The notes under the pieces are model-generated. The model saw only the letters and a list, made by a program, of their open reading frames with translations, had not been told where the DNA came from and did not search any database. Position numbers and translations under genes: made by a program. Shown one piece after another: positions 28,537 to 37,632 of a stretch of 64,000 nt of DNA. The stretch covers positions 124,001 to 188,000 of the forward strand of contig NZ_JAUOEM010000001.1 of NCBI RefSeq assembly GCF_030540875.1. Direction: 5' to 3'. Each line of letters begins with the position of its first letter. Positions within the stretch are counted from its first letter, which is position 1. This DNA is from Flavivirga amylovorans (GTDB lineage: Bacteria; Bacteroidota; Bacteroidia; Flavobacteriales; Flavobacteriaceae).

Positions 28537-29694
28537 ATGAACGATTTAAAAATTGTAAAGATTGAATTATTCAAAGTTCCACCCCGTTGGTTATTTCTTA
28601 AAATAACCACTCAATCAGGTATTGTAGGTTGGGGAGAACCTGTTGTAGAAGGTAAAGCAGATTCTGTAGCTGCTTGTGTGAAGGAATTAGAAAAATTTGT
28701 AATTGGTCGTAATGCAAATGAAATAGAAGATATATGGCAAGTTTTATATCGTGGCGGATTTTACAGAGGGGGTGCTATTTTAATGAGTGCCATTTCAGGA
28801 ATTGATCAAGCTTTATGGGATATAAAAGGAAAATATTTAAATGTTCCTGTTTATGAGCTTTTAGGAGGAGCTGTTCGTGATAGAATGAAAATGTATTGTT
28901 GGATTGGAGGAGACAACCCAGATGTGGTTTTAGAACAGGCACATGAAAAGGTGAAAGCTGGTTTTAAAGCTGTAAAAATGAATTGTACAGGAGCTATGGA
29001 TTGGGTAGCTTCTATGAAAGATGTTAAAACTGTAGCGAACAACATTAAACTGTTAAGAGAAGAGTTTGGATACGATTTAGATATAGGTTTAGACTTTCAT
29101 GGTAGGATTCACAAGCCCATGGTGAAACGTTTAATAGACGAGTTAGAACCCTATGAGCCCATGTTTATTGAAGAGCCTGTTTTAACAGAAAATAATGATG
29201 CCTTGAAGCACATATATGGGTACACTAGTATACCTGTTGCAACTGGAGAGCGTATGTTTTCAAGATGGGATTTCAAAGAAATTTTACATCAAGGTGTGGT
29301 GGATATTATTCAACCCGATTTAAGTCATGCAGGTGGTATTTCCGAAGTAAGACGTATTGCTGCAATGGCAGAAGCTTATGATATTACTTTAGCACCTCAT
29401 TGTCCTCTTGGGCCAGTAGCGTTGGCATCTTGTTTACATGTGGATTTTGTGTCTGCAAATGCAATTATTCAAGAAAGTAGTATTGGTATCCATTACAACC
29501 AAGGATATGATATTTTAGATTATATGAATAACCCAGAATTATTTGATATAAAAGATGGATATATAGAATTGTTTAAAAAGCCAGGTTTAGGAGTAGATAT
29601 AAATGAAGATAAGTTAAGGGAAGCTCAAAAAGTTGGACACGATTGGTCTAATCCTATTTGGAGGCGAGAAGATGGTAGTTTTGCCGAATGGTAA
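28537..29694 (+). CDS. dgoD: D-galactonate dehydratase
   Basis: Removes water from D-galactonate to give 2-dehydro-3-deoxy-D-galactonate. The 385 residues align along their whole length, from memory, with E. coli DgoD of the enolase superfamily. Shared blocks include PPRWLFLKI, GWGEPVVEG, YRGGFYRGGAILMSAI, GLDFHGR, FIEEPV, ATGERMFSR, LQ/IIQPDLSHAGGI, LAPHCPLGP and the end WRREDGSFAEW. Metal ligands include D186 and E238; the two catalytic histidines are H188 and H288. It heads a plus-strand operon with the aldolase gene 39 nt downstream, and is divergent from the SDR/lactonase pair. The dehydratase assignment is the firmest functional call in the sugar pathway and points to galactose as the sugar degraded. 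Confidence 0.93.
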   Translation: MNDLKIVKIELFKVPPRWLFLKITTQSGIVGWGEPVVEGKADSVAACVKELEKFVIGRNANEIEDIWQVLYRGGFYRGGAILMSAISGIDQALWDIKGKYLNVPVYELLGGAVRDRMKMYCWIGGDNPDVVLEQAHEKVKAGFKAVKMNCTGAMDWVASMKDVKTVANNIKLLREEFGYDLDIGLDFHGRIHKPMVKRLIDELEPYEPMFIEEPVLTENNDALKHIYGYTSIPVATGERMFSRWDFKEILHQGVVDIIQPDLSHAGGISEVRRIAAMAEAYDITLAPHCPLGPVALASCLHVDFVSANAIIQESSIGIHYNQGYDILDYMNNPELFDIKDGYIELFKKPGLGVDINEDKLREAQKVGHDWSNPIWRREDGSFAEW

Positions 29695-29733
29695 TTTATT
29701 TAATTAACTAGCAAAATAAAGCAAAAAAATAAA

Positions 29734-30480
29734 ATGAATTTATTCGAAAATAAAAAATTTGTAGTAGGCCCTTTCATGAAGGTTAGTGATCCTGCTTTAG
29801 TTGAGGTTGCAGCATTTGCAGGTTTCGATTTTGTAATTATAGATTTGGAACACGGACCTAATACAATTGAAACGGTTCAAAATCATGTTCGAGCAGCCCA
29901 AGCCAAAGGTATTACTCCTGTGATCCGCGTACCGGAAATCAATGAAAATATGATTTCCAAAGCATTGGATATTGGTGCAGACTATGTACAAGTGCCACAA
30001 ATAGAAACAGCTGCTGATGCAGAACGTGTTGTAAAAGCTGCAAAATTTTTCCCAGAAGGCTCACGTGGTGTTTGTAGATATGTAAGGGCGGCAGATTATG
30101 CTTCCATGCCAAAAGAAAATTACTTTGGGAATGCAAATAAAACTACAGGAACTATTATACATATTGAAGGAAATATTGCCTTTAATAATATTGATGAAAT
30201 TTTAGCTGTGGACGGTATTGATGTTATTTTTATTGGCCCTTATGATATGTCTCAATCATGTGGCGTACCTGGTCAGGTAAATCATCCAAAAGTGATTTCT
30301 CAAATGAAGGAAATTGTTGAAAAAGCGGCTCCGCTAGGAAAAGTTGTAGGAACATTTGTTGAGAGCCCTGAGTCTGCAAAACAATGGATAGATTTAGGCG
30401 TTAAGTATATTTCCTATGCCGTAGATGTTGGTATTTATTTTGATGCTTGTAAAAACATTGTTGATAAGGTAAAAGAGTAG
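29734..30480 (+). CDS. HpcH/HpaI-family class II aldolase (2-keto-3-deoxy-sugar-acid aldolase)
   Basis: A 248-residue metal-dependent aldolase. The family signature IIDLEHGPN (E39, H40), the Arg in VIRVPE, the metal Glu in IHIEGN and the Asp in FIGPYDMSQSCG are all present. Members include 2-keto-3-deoxy-L-rhamnonate aldolase and 4-hydroxy-2-oxoheptanedioate aldolase. Placed directly behind dgoD, it is expected to split 2-dehydro-3-deoxy-galactonate into pyruvate and D-glyceraldehyde without prior phosphorylation: no DgoK kinase or DgoA-type aldolase gene is in the window. A hairpin terminator follows at 30506. That the substrate is the unphosphorylated acid is inference. Confidence 0.85.
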   Translation: MNLFENKKFVVGPFMKVSDPALVEVAAFAGFDFVIIDLEHGPNTIETVQNHVRAAQAKGITPVIRVPEINENMISKALDIGADYVQVPQIETAADAERVVKAAKFFPEGSRGVCRYVRAADYASMPKENYFGNANKTTGTIIHIEGNIAFNNIDEILAVDGIDVIFIGPYDMSQSCGVPGQVNHPKVISQMKEIVEKAAPLGKVVGTFVESPESAKQWIDLGVKYISYAVDVGIYFDACKNIVDKVKE

Positions 30481-30505
30481 TTTGTTAAAAATTAATCTAT
30501 TCGAC

Positions 30506-30543
30506 TTAAAAAAAACGAGAATAAACTTATTCTCGTTTTTTTG
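30506..30543. terminator. Bidirectional terminator after the aldolase gene
   Basis: CGAGAATAA (30516-30524) pairs perfectly with TTATTCTCG (30527-30535). An A-run precedes it and a T-run follows it, so it can end transcription on either strand. On the far side lies the minus-strand relic at 30587-30733. Confidence 0.85.
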
Positions 30544-30586
30544 TTTATATCCTCTGGAAATTATTTTCATTAGTTTTTTATGTTTC

Positions 30587-30733
30587 TTACTTTACTATAA
30601 TTTGATGTGCTTTGTTAATTTCTCCCCTAGTTGTCTTCAAAATATAAATTCCCTTTTTTAAAGTAGAAACCTCCATTTTAAGTTTGAATGTTACCTGTTC
30701 GAATTTATGTTGCTTAATTTTATGATAAATCAT
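30587..30733 (-). pseudogene. Relic of a T9SS type A sorting domain (48-codon ORF)
   Basis: From ATG 30733 the minus strand reads 48 codons. The end, MEVSTLKKGIYILKTT then RGEINKAHQIIVK, has the pattern of the last strands of a T9SS type A sorting domain (V-x-x-L-x-x-G-x-Y-x-L ... IIVK). There is no signal peptide and no upstream body, so this is most likely the tail of a lost secreted protein rather than a real small gene. Between it and 31105 I see nothing but a possible -7 box. Confidence 0.5.
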
Positions 30734-30982
30734 ATTAAATTATTCAACTTATAGTAGTATATATCTTTCGATATCTAATTTTTAAAGTTTGTAAGCGTAA
30801 ACAGAATGAGGTTTATAAAAAAGGAAATAAGTGAGAGTTTCTAAAGAAATAAAGCCATTTTTTATTACTTACTATATGTTAGTTTATAATTATTGCTTAA
30901 GAGAAAGTATCCGTTTAACAAATATGTTAGTAGTTGTTATTAAATAATTCAATTTTAATAAGACCTAACAGGTTAAAGATTA

Positions 30983-30990
30983 TATATTTG
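30983..30990 (+). promoter_or_regulatory. Possible -7 box (TATATTTG) upstream of transketolase
   Basis: TATATTTG matches the Bacteroidota -7 consensus TAnnTTTG. It lies 116 nt before the transketolase start. No convincing -33 TTG element stands at the expected distance, so the call is weak. Confidence 0.35.
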
Positions 30991-31105
30991 CAAAATATAT
31001 TTTTCTACTGTATTAAAAAGGAATTTTTAGATGTAAAATCTATATGTTTTCTCAATTAATTCGGGAGATTTACTAAATAGAATTAAACATAAATCATAAT
31101 TTAAA

Positions 31106-33157
31106 ATGAACAAAAAAGTTGATCAGCAGGCGGCAGATAATATAAGAGCATTAGCTGTAGCTATGGTAGAAAAAGCGAATTCAGGACATCCGGGAGGACC
31201 TATGGGAGGTGCAGATTTTATGCATATTTTATATTCTGAGTTCTTCAATTACGACCCATCGGATATGACGTGGCCGTTTAGAGATCGATTTTTTATGGAT
31301 GCTGGGCATTTATCTACGTTAATGTATGCGCAGTATTATCTTTTAGGGAATTATGAGAAAAAAGATATAGAAAACTTCAGACAATGGAAATCAATAACAC
31401 CTGGTCATCCAGAGGTTGATGTAGCCAGAGGTATAGAAAACACTTCTGGACCCTTAGGTCAAGGACACACCATGGGTGTGGGAGCAGCTATTGCTACGAA
31501 GTTTTTAGAAGCCCGTTTTGGAGATTGGATGAATCATAAAATATATGGTTTTATTTCAGATGGAGGTATTCAAGAAGAGATTTCTCAAGGTGCAGGTAGA
31601 ATAGCAGGTCACTTAGGGTTGAGCAACTTTATTATGTTTTTCGATTCTAACGATATTCAGTTATCAACATCAACTGATGAAGTAACGACAGAAGACACCG
31701 CCATGAAGTATGAAGCATGGGGTTGGAACGTTGTGACTATCGATGGACATAATCATGATGAAATCAGAAAAGCATTAACAGATGCCAATAACGAAACTGA
31801 AAGACCCACTTTAATAATAGGTAAAACTATTATGGGTAAAGGTTGTGTAGCCGCAGACGGTAGTATGTTTGAAGGATACTGTGAATTACACGGACAACCT
31901 ATCGGTCATACAGGAGCAGATTACACAAAAACCTTAGTGAATTTAGGAGCAAATCCTGAAAGTCCTTTTGATAAGTATGACGATGTAAGTACGTTCTACG
32001 AAACATTATTAAAAGAGAAAACAGCCAAAGCAGCAGAAAAAAAAGCTGTTATTGAAGCTTGGAGACAAGACAATAAAGCACTTTCAGATAAATTAGATCA
32101 CTTTTTATCAGGAGAGCTTCCAGATTTAGATTTTGAATCTATAGAACATAAAGCTGGATTAGCTACAAGAGTAGCATCTTCGAATGTACTTGCGTATTTA
32201 GCAGAGCATGTAGAGAACATGATTGTATCTTCAGCAGATTTATCAAATAGTGATAAAACAGATGGTTTCTTAAAGAAAACCCAGGCCTTACAAAAAGGAG
32301 ATTTTAGTGGTTCATTTTTACAAGCAGGAGTTGCAGAGTTAACCATGGCATGTATAGCAAACGGTATTGCACTTCATGGAGGTATTATTCCAGTAGTAGC
32401 AACCTTCTTTGTCTTTTCAGATTATATGAAACCAGCGATTCGTTTAAGTGGTATCCAAGAATTGGGCGTGAAATACGTTTGGACACATGATGCGTTTAGA
32501 GTAGGAGAAGATGGACCAACACACCAACCAATAGAGCAAGAAGCACAAATACGGCTCTTAGAAAAACTTAAAAACCATAGTGGCAAAAACTGTTTCATGG
32601 CATTGCGTCCAGCCGATTCGGCAGAAACAGCAGTAGCATGGAAAATGGCCTTAGAAAACAATAATACACCATCAGGTTTAATATTATCTAGACAAGGGAT
32701 TAAAGATATTCCAGCTCATGGATCATCCAGATATCAAGAAGCATTAGCTGCAGAAAAAGGAGGGTATTTAGTAAAAGAAGTAGAAAACCCAGATGTTGTT
32801 TTAATTGCAAACGGATCAGAAGTGTCAACGTTAATTGAGGCTGCAAAATTACTTGAGGAAAGAGAAAATATTAAAGTGAATATTGCTTCAATAATTTCAG
32901 AAGGCGTATTTAGACTTCAATCTAAATCGTACCAAGAAAGCGTTATCCCTAAGAACAAACCATTATATGGTTTAACAGCAGGTTTGCCGGTAAATTTAGA
33001 AGGACTTGTAGGCGAAAACGGTAAAGTGTTCGGAGTGGATCATTTTGGCTATTCGGCACCAGCAGGTGTTCTAGACGATAAATTTGGTTTTACAGGAGAA
33101 AAAGTATGCCAAAATGTAATCGAATATTTAAATGAAACATCTATGGCTAAAATTTAA
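31106..33157 (+). CDS. tkt: Transketolase
   Basis: A full-length 683-residue cytoplasmic transketolase of the non-oxidative pentose phosphate pathway, using thiamine diphosphate. Features in order: N-terminal ANSGHPGGPMGGADF, GPLGQGHTMGVGAAIA, the ThDP motif region SDGGIQEEISQGAGR, FFDSNDIQLS, the pyrimidine-binding domain with LTMACIANGIALHGG and THDAFRVGEDGPTHQPIEQ, and the C-terminal domain ending KVFGVDHFGYSAPAG. Transaldolase follows 84 nt later, so the pair is probably co-transcribed. The neighbouring galactonate route releases pyruvate and glyceraldehyde, but the link to the pentose pathway may be only positional. Confidence 0.95.
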   Translation: MNKKVDQQAADNIRALAVAMVEKANSGHPGGPMGGADFMHILYSEFFNYDPSDMTWPFRDRFFMDAGHLSTLMYAQYYLLGNYEKKDIENFRQWKSITPGHPEVDVARGIENTSGPLGQGHTMGVGAAIATKFLEARFGDWMNHKIYGFISDGGIQEEISQGAGRIAGHLGLSNFIMFFDSNDIQLSTSTDEVTTEDTAMKYEAWGWNVVTIDGHNHDEIRKALTDANNETERPTLIIGKTIMGKGCVAADGSMFEGYCELHGQPIGHTGADYTKTLVNLGANPESPFDKYDDVSTFYETLLKEKTAKAAEKKAVIEAWRQDNKALSDKLDHFLSGELPDLDFESIEHKAGLATRVASSNVLAYLAEHVENMIVSSADLSNSDKTDGFLKKTQALQKGDFSGSFLQAGVAELTMACIANGIALHGGIIPVVATFFVFSDYMKPAIRLSGIQELGVKYVWTHDAFRVGEDGPTHQPIEQEAQIRLLEKLKNHSGKNCFMALRPADSAETAVAWKMALENNNTPSGLILSRQGIKDIPAHGSSRYQEALAAEKGGYLVKEVENPDVVLIANGSEVSTLIEAAKLLEERENIKVNIASIISEGVFRLQSKSYQESVIPKNKPLYGLTAGLPVNLEGLVGENGKVFGVDHFGYSAPAGVLDDKFGFTGEKVCQNVIEYLNETSMAKI

Positions 33158-33175
33158 TCATTTGTGATGATTAAA
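33153..33175. other. Hairpin overlapping the transketolase stop codon
   Basis: TTTAATCAT (33153-33161) pairs perfectly with ATGATTAAA (33167-33175) around a 5-nt loop. The left arm contains the TAA stop. No T-run follows, so it is more likely an mRNA-processing or stabilising element than a terminator. Confidence 0.4.
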
Positions 33176-33241
33176 TAGGTCGCAAAACTCAACCTTTGCA
33201 CCAAAATAGATAAAAACAGATAAAATAATAAATACAAGCAT

Positions 33242-33895
33242 ATGAAATTTTTTATAGATACAGCTAATCTTGGTGATATTGCAGAAGCTCAAGCTTTAGG
33301 AGTTTTAGATGGTGTTACAACAAACCCATCATTAATGGCAAAAGAAGGTATTACAGGTGCTGAAAATATTTTAGCACACTACCAGAAAATTTGTGATTTA
33401 GTTGATGGTGATGTAAGTGCAGAAGTGATTTCTACGGACTTTGAAGGGATGGTAGAAGAAGGAGAAAAATTGGCAGCTTTACACCCACAAATAGTTGTGA
33501 AATTACCATTAATAGCAGATGGTATTAAAGCCTGTAAATACTTTTCAGATAAAGGAATAAGAACAAATGTAACTTTGGTTTTTTCTGCAGGACAAGCATT
33601 ATTAGCAGCAAAAGCAGGAGCTACTTATGTGTCTCCATTTATTGGTAGATTAGATGATATTTCTACAGATGGCTTGAATTTAATAGCTGAGATCAGACAA
33701 ATTTATGATAACTATGCTTTCGATACTCAAATCTTAGCAGCGTCAGTACGTCATACCATGCACGTAATAGATTGTGCTAAACTAGGATCTGATGTTATGA
33801 CTGGGCCATTATCATCAATTAAAGGATTGCTTAAACATCCATTAACTGATAGTGGTTTAGCTAAATTTTTAGAAGACTATAAAAAAGGGAATTAA
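33242..33895 (+). CDS. Transaldolase (small FSA/TalC-type)
   Basis: A 217-residue class I aldolase of the short transaldolase/fructose-6-phosphate aldolase type. It begins [13 protein letters not shown] and carries [13 protein letters not shown], the Schiff-base Lys in [37 protein letters not shown] and [11 protein letters not shown]. The family includes both true transaldolases and F6P aldolases; sequence alone does not settle which, but the tandem position behind transketolase favours transaldolase. A bidirectional terminator follows at 33943. Confidence 0.9.
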   Translation: MKFFIDTANLGDIAEAQALGVLDGVTTNPSLMAKEGITGAENILAHYQKICDLVDGDVSAEVISTDFEGMVEEGEKLAALHPQIVVKLPLIADGIKACKYFSDKGIRTNVTLVFSAGQALLAAKAGATYVSPFIGRLDDISTDGLNLIAEIRQIYDNYAFDTQILAASVRHTMHVIDCAKLGSDVMTGPLSSIKGLLKHPLTDSGLAKFLEDYKKGN

Positions 33896-33913
33896 TAATT
33901 TTCTTTTAAATCC

Positions 33914-33932
33914 AAAAAGTCTAAATGAGTTC
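33914..33932. repeat. Solo terminal repeat of the MITE-like element
   Basis: AAAAAGTCTAAATGAGTTC is identical to the right terminal repeat of the copy at 55678-55790. No matching left end lies nearby. It sits between the transaldolase stop and the terminator. Confidence 0.6.
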
Positions 33933-33935
33933 AAT

Positions 33936-33968
33936 TAAAAAAGCGTCTCAAAAATTGAGACGCTTTTT
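33936..33968. terminator. Bidirectional terminator between transaldolase and a convergent membrane-protein gene
   Basis: GCGTCTCAA (33943-33951) and TTGAGACGC (33955-33963) form a perfect 9-bp stem with a 3-nt loop. An A-run lies upstream and a T-run downstream, serving the two convergent genes on either side. Confidence 0.9.
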
Positions 33969-33990
33969 GCTTGAATTAATGTATATACTC

Positions 33991-34413
33991 TTATCCTTCT
34001 ATAGTAGCTTTGTTATAAGATGTGCTAGCCAGAATGCCCATTATTGCAAAGTGTACAATATAAATAATGGCGTTTATAATAGTTCCGCTTAAATCCAAAA
34101 GGTTTGATGTTGAGTGATCAATCAATCCACTACCAAGACCTATTAAAATACCAACCCATATACCAAATTGAACACCTTGAGAAATTCCATGTGAACCTCT
34201 AGCCCATTTCGAATACATAGTTGAAAAAGCAAAACCAACAATTAGACAACCAATAGCCAGTAAAGCCATATCTGGTGCTTCTTTCATAAGATCGCCATTA
34301 ATAGTATGATCTTTTAGCATAGGGTCGCCTATAATTCCCCAAAGTAACCATCCCCCAAGAAATCCCCAAATGGTGGTAATAATTGTCGAAATTAAATTTG
34401 TTTTTGAAAACAT
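33991..34413 (-). CDS. Small four-helix membrane protein of unknown function
   Basis: A 140-residue integral membrane protein. Four hydrophobic segments are visible: about 9-28 (ISTIITTIWGFLGGWLLWGI), 49-66 (MALLAIGCLIVGFAFSTM), 81-98 (GVQFGIWVGILIGLGSGL) and 111-128 (IINAIIYIVHFAIMGILA). A Gly-rich, weakly repeated layout suggests two pairs of helices. There is no signal peptide apart from the first helix and no known catalytic motif. It is transcribed alone, convergent with transaldolase and divergent from the GAF-domain gene. I do not recognise a named family. Confidence 0.7.
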   Translation of the reverse strand: MFSKTNLISTIITTIWGFLGGWLLWGIIGDPMLKDHTINGDLMKEAPDMALLAIGCLIVGFAFSTMYSKWARGSHGISQGVQFGIWVGILIGLGSGLIDHSTSNLLDLSGTIINAIIYIVHFAIMGILASTSYNKATIEG

Positions 34414-34647
34414 AATATTAGTTTTAATTGGTTAATATTCAGGTAAATATATGTAAAAAATAGCATAAAAAATAAAATAGAAATCCTAATGAAGTTAGTA
34501 AAGTAAAACGATATTATATGTTATATCCGATTTATTGATAGGTAAAAGATTTTTAAATAGATAAAATCAATAATAAATTTAACATTTTAATTTGTAACAT
34601 TTTTAATGTTATCAAGTCTATTTTATATCGACTAAACCAATAATTTG

Positions 34648-34655
34648 TAACTTTG
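34648..34655 (+). promoter_or_regulatory. -7 box (TAACTTTG) for the GAF-domain gene
   Basis: TAACTTTG fits TAnnTTTG exactly and ends 21 nt before ATG 34677. It overlaps a TTG at 34653 that could have been taken as the start, which argues for translation from ATG 34677. No clear -33 element. Confidence 0.5.
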
Positions 34656-34676
34656 TATTCTAATAGATCTAATATT

Positions 34677-37049
34677 ATGGATATTAACGATAACATCGAA
34701 TCACCTTTAAATTTAAAGGTGAGTTTTAATGTCATGCTTAAACACTATGAAGCTTTGGCTAAAAGTGATGATGAATTTGTTGCGGCCAGAGCGAAGCGTA
34801 TTATAGATATGGCCTGCGCTTATCCAGAGTTAGAAAAAGGTTTTAGTGATGTTTCAATATTAAAAAAAAGAGAGAAGGAAATAGCAATTATTCTTAAAGA
34901 TTCATTTAGTCCCGTTTTAACTAAAAATGAAATAAAAACAGCATCAGTTCCTTTTCATAATTTAATATTTAATTCATCAGAGCGGTTTAAAAGTATCATT
35001 AAAACGGCGGGTGATAATTTTGAGCTTCAAATAAAAAATATGCCAGAAGATGATAGATATATCATAGCATGTACTATCATTTTAAATTTTTGTTACGGCT
35101 ACAATTTAAATTTTAAGAGACCATTTTATTACGAAATCCCCGATGCTAATGGGATACTTCGTTATTACAAAATACTATATAATGCAGATTTTTGTGAAAT
35201 CGTTCGAACAGAAGCTGCAAAAAAAATCACTCAGGAAGACTATGATGAATTACTCGATAATTTTGAAAACATAGATCTTTGGAAAGAAAAGTTTCCTCCT
35301 AATAGTTATATATTTAAGGGATTCGTTATATCAAATATTTTTGATGTTACAGATGATCAATCCATATCCAATATTAAGTCTAATCTTATTGGTGAAGACA
35401 AGCGAAAAGATGAAGGTTTCATTGAGGAGTTTCATGAAGTTTTCAGATCTCTTTTAGGAATAAATGATATAAAAGTTGGGTTTACAATCTATAATGAAGA
35501 AGAAGAAACATTTGAGCGTGTTTATGGTGTTGGGATGAATAGTTTTTTGCTGAACAAATCTGAAAGTACTTGTTGTAGAGGTGCTTTATGTAGTTGGTCT
35601 TATGATAGGTTGTTAAATGAAAATAAATTCTTTTCTGTATCGGACGTCGATAAAATGTTCAAATTATCTAAAGGCAAAGTACCACATATTACAGCCTTAT
35701 ATGAGCAAGGGATAAAAAGTGCCATTTTTGCACCTATAGCTAATGATAAAGGCTTAATGGGAATATTAGAAATAGTGTCTAGTACACCGCAAGTACTTAA
35801 CAGTATAAATGCTAACAAATTAATAGATGTCATGCCGTTTATCATATCGGCGGTTGAGCGATCAAAAAGTGATGAAGAGAATTTAATAGAAGCGATTATA
35901 CAAAAAGAATGCACCTCAATACACCCAAGTGTACACTGGCGATTTGAAAGAGAAGCAAGGAATTTTATAAAGTCTGAAATGAGCGGAGAACAAGCTGTTT
36001 TTAAAAAGATAGCTTTTGAGAATATTTATCCACTTTACGGACAAATTGATATTAAAGGATCATCTGAAGCACGAAATAAAGCAACGCAACAAGATTTAAC
36101 ACTTCAATTATCGTCCGTAAAAAGAATATTTAAAAGTGCTTCAGAAATAGAAAGCTTACCAATTTATGAGCAATTAATATATCAAACAGATAATTACCTT
36201 AAAGGTTTGAGTGTTCATTTTCAGGTGGATAGTGAGCAACAGATCTCTGAGTTTTTTAAACAGGATATAGAGCCTGTTCTTAAACATTTATATACAATAG
36301 ATGAATTAAAAGAACAAATTAATGCCTATTTTGATAGTATTGATGATAAAGTAAATATGCTTTATAGACATAGAAAAGACTATGATGATACCATTGCATT
36401 GATTAATAAAAAAATGGCGTCCCTTTTAGATATAAAACAAGTGGAGGCACAACTAATGTACCCACATTATTTTGAGCGTTTTAAAACAGATGGGGTAGAG
36501 CATAACATGTACATTGGAGAGTCCATTACCAGAGAAGATAGCTTTAATCTTATCTATTTGTATAATTTACGTTTGTGGCAATTACAGGTGATGTGTGAAA
36601 TGGAAAATTCATATTACCAAATGCGATCAGATTTTCCAGTATCGTTAGATGTTGCATCTATGATATTGGTATTTAATCAACCGTTATCTATAAGTTTCAG
36701 AATGGATGAAAAACAATTCGATGTGGATGGGACATATAATGCCCGTTACGAAATTGTAAAAAAACGAGTAGATAAAGCATATATAAAAGGCACTACAGAA
36801 CGGGTTACTCAAAAAGGGAAGATTAGTATTGTATACTCTCAAAAGCAAGATGAAAAAGAGTATTTAAGATATATTAAATTTTTACAGTCCAGACACTATT
36901 TAGATACAGATGTTGAAATAGTTGAGCTTCAGGATTTACAAGCTGTTACAGGTCTTAAAGCGATTCGAGTAAGTGTACTATATCATAAAGATGAAAATGA
37001 TAAGGCATTCTATACTTATGATGACTTAATGAAAGAGATTAGGGCTTAA
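34677..37049 (+). CDS. GAF-domain protein of unknown function
   Basis: A 790-residue cytoplasmic protein without signal peptide or membrane helices. The start is ATG 34677; an in-frame TTG at 34653 overlaps a likely -7 box. The centre (about residues 245-410) is a GAF-type sensor domain with IKSAIFAPIANDKGLMGILEIVSS. The flanking regions are largely helical and show no kinase, cyclase or HTH motif. Proteins of this layout are common in Flavobacteriia and are not characterised to my knowledge. The stop overlaps the convergent pentapeptide-repeat gene by four bases. The Cys pair STCCRGALC (about 307) could bind a ligand or metal, but this is speculative. Confidence 0.75.
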   Translation: MDINDNIESPLNLKVSFNVMLKHYEALAKSDDEFVAARAKRIIDMACAYPELEKGFSDVSILKKREKEIAIILKDSFSPVLTKNEIKTASVPFHNLIFNSSERFKSIIKTAGDNFELQIKNMPEDDRYIIACTIILNFCYGYNLNFKRPFYYEIPDANGILRYYKILYNADFCEIVRTEAAKKITQEDYDELLDNFENIDLWKEKFPPNSYIFKGFVISNIFDVTDDQSISNIKSNLIGEDKRKDEGFIEEFHEVFRSLLGINDIKVGFTIYNEEEETFERVYGVGMNSFLLNKSESTCCRGALCSWSYDRLLNENKFFSVSDVDKMFKLSKGKVPHITALYEQGIKSAIFAPIANDKGLMGILEIVSSTPQVLNSINANKLIDVMPFIISAVERSKSDEENLIEAIIQKECTSIHPSVHWRFEREARNFIKSEMSGEQAVFKKIAFENIYPLYGQIDIKGSSEARNKATQQDLTLQLSSVKRIFKSASEIESLPIYEQLIYQTDNYLKGLSVHFQVDSEQQISEFFKQDIEPVLKHLYTIDELKEQINAYFDSIDDKVNMLYRHRKDYDDTIALINKKMASLLDIKQVEAQLMYPHYFERFKTDGVEHNMYIGESITREDSFNLIYLYNLRLWQLQVMCEMENSYYQMRSDFPVSLDVASMILVFNQPLSISFRMDEKQFDVDGTYNARYEIVKKRVDKAYIKGTTERVTQKGKISIVYSQKQDEKEYLRYIKFLQSRHYLDTDVEIVELQDLQAVTGLKAIRVSVLYHKDENDKAFYTYDDLMKEIRA

Positions 37050-37609
37050 TTTTCAATTTTAATTTGATACTTACCAAGTAACCCTGCTACATTCTCTTTT
37101 GAGAACTTAGCATACTTTATTTTATTATTTTCAGGATCTAAAGACAGATTATATGCTGTTTTAAAGTTAACACGTTCTAACATCGTGTTTTGAAAAAGAG
37201 CATGTTTTAAATTGCAGTTTTGAAAAGTGCTGCCAGATAAATTAGTTTCAGTAAAATCCACGCTGGTTAAATTACAGTCTTTAAAAAGCATTTTTTTTAA
37301 AGTTAAATTGTAAAATACAGAAAGTTCTAGGTTACAGTTATCAAAAGAAACAGATAAGAATAAATCATCACAGTTATTAAAATGAATGCCTAACAATTTA
37401 CAATTAGAAAAATGGATATTGTTAAGTACAGTATGACTTATATTGGTTAAACTAAAATGGCAATCGGTAAACTGGCAGTCTGTAAAAGACATGTTTGATA
37501 AATCAGCATTCACAAAATCACATTTTGTAAACCGACAATCTTCATATTCTTCCTTATTTAAAGGTTTGTCAGAATAATTTAGATTCTCAAAATCTTTATT
37601 CTCAATCAA
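37046..37609 (-). CDS. Pentapeptide-repeat protein
   Basis: A 187-residue protein built almost wholly of pentapeptide repeats, pattern A(D/N)Lxx with Cys and Phe in the central position: CRFTKCDFVNADLSNMSF, FTDCHFSLTNIS, FKDCNLTSVDFTETNLSG. These fold as a right-handed quadrilateral beta helix. The only start in frame is TTG at 37609, with TAG three codons upstream. It lies 23 nt after the stop of the HD/PycTM gene, so the two are probably one transcript. Some pentapeptide proteins mimic DNA and protect gyrase; others act in defence systems. The role here is unknown. Confidence 0.8.
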   Translation of the reverse strand: MIENKDFENLNYSDKPLNKEEYEDCRFTKCDFVNADLSNMSFTDCQFTDCHFSLTNISHTVLNNIHFSNCKLLGIHFNNCDDLFLSVSFDNCNLELSVFYNLTLKKMLFKDCNLTSVDFTETNLSGSTFQNCNLKHALFQNTMLERVNFKTAYNLSLDPENNKIKYAKFSKENVAGLLGKYQIKIEN

Positions 37610-37632
37610 TTCAATCTATTTTAAAATTTTTA

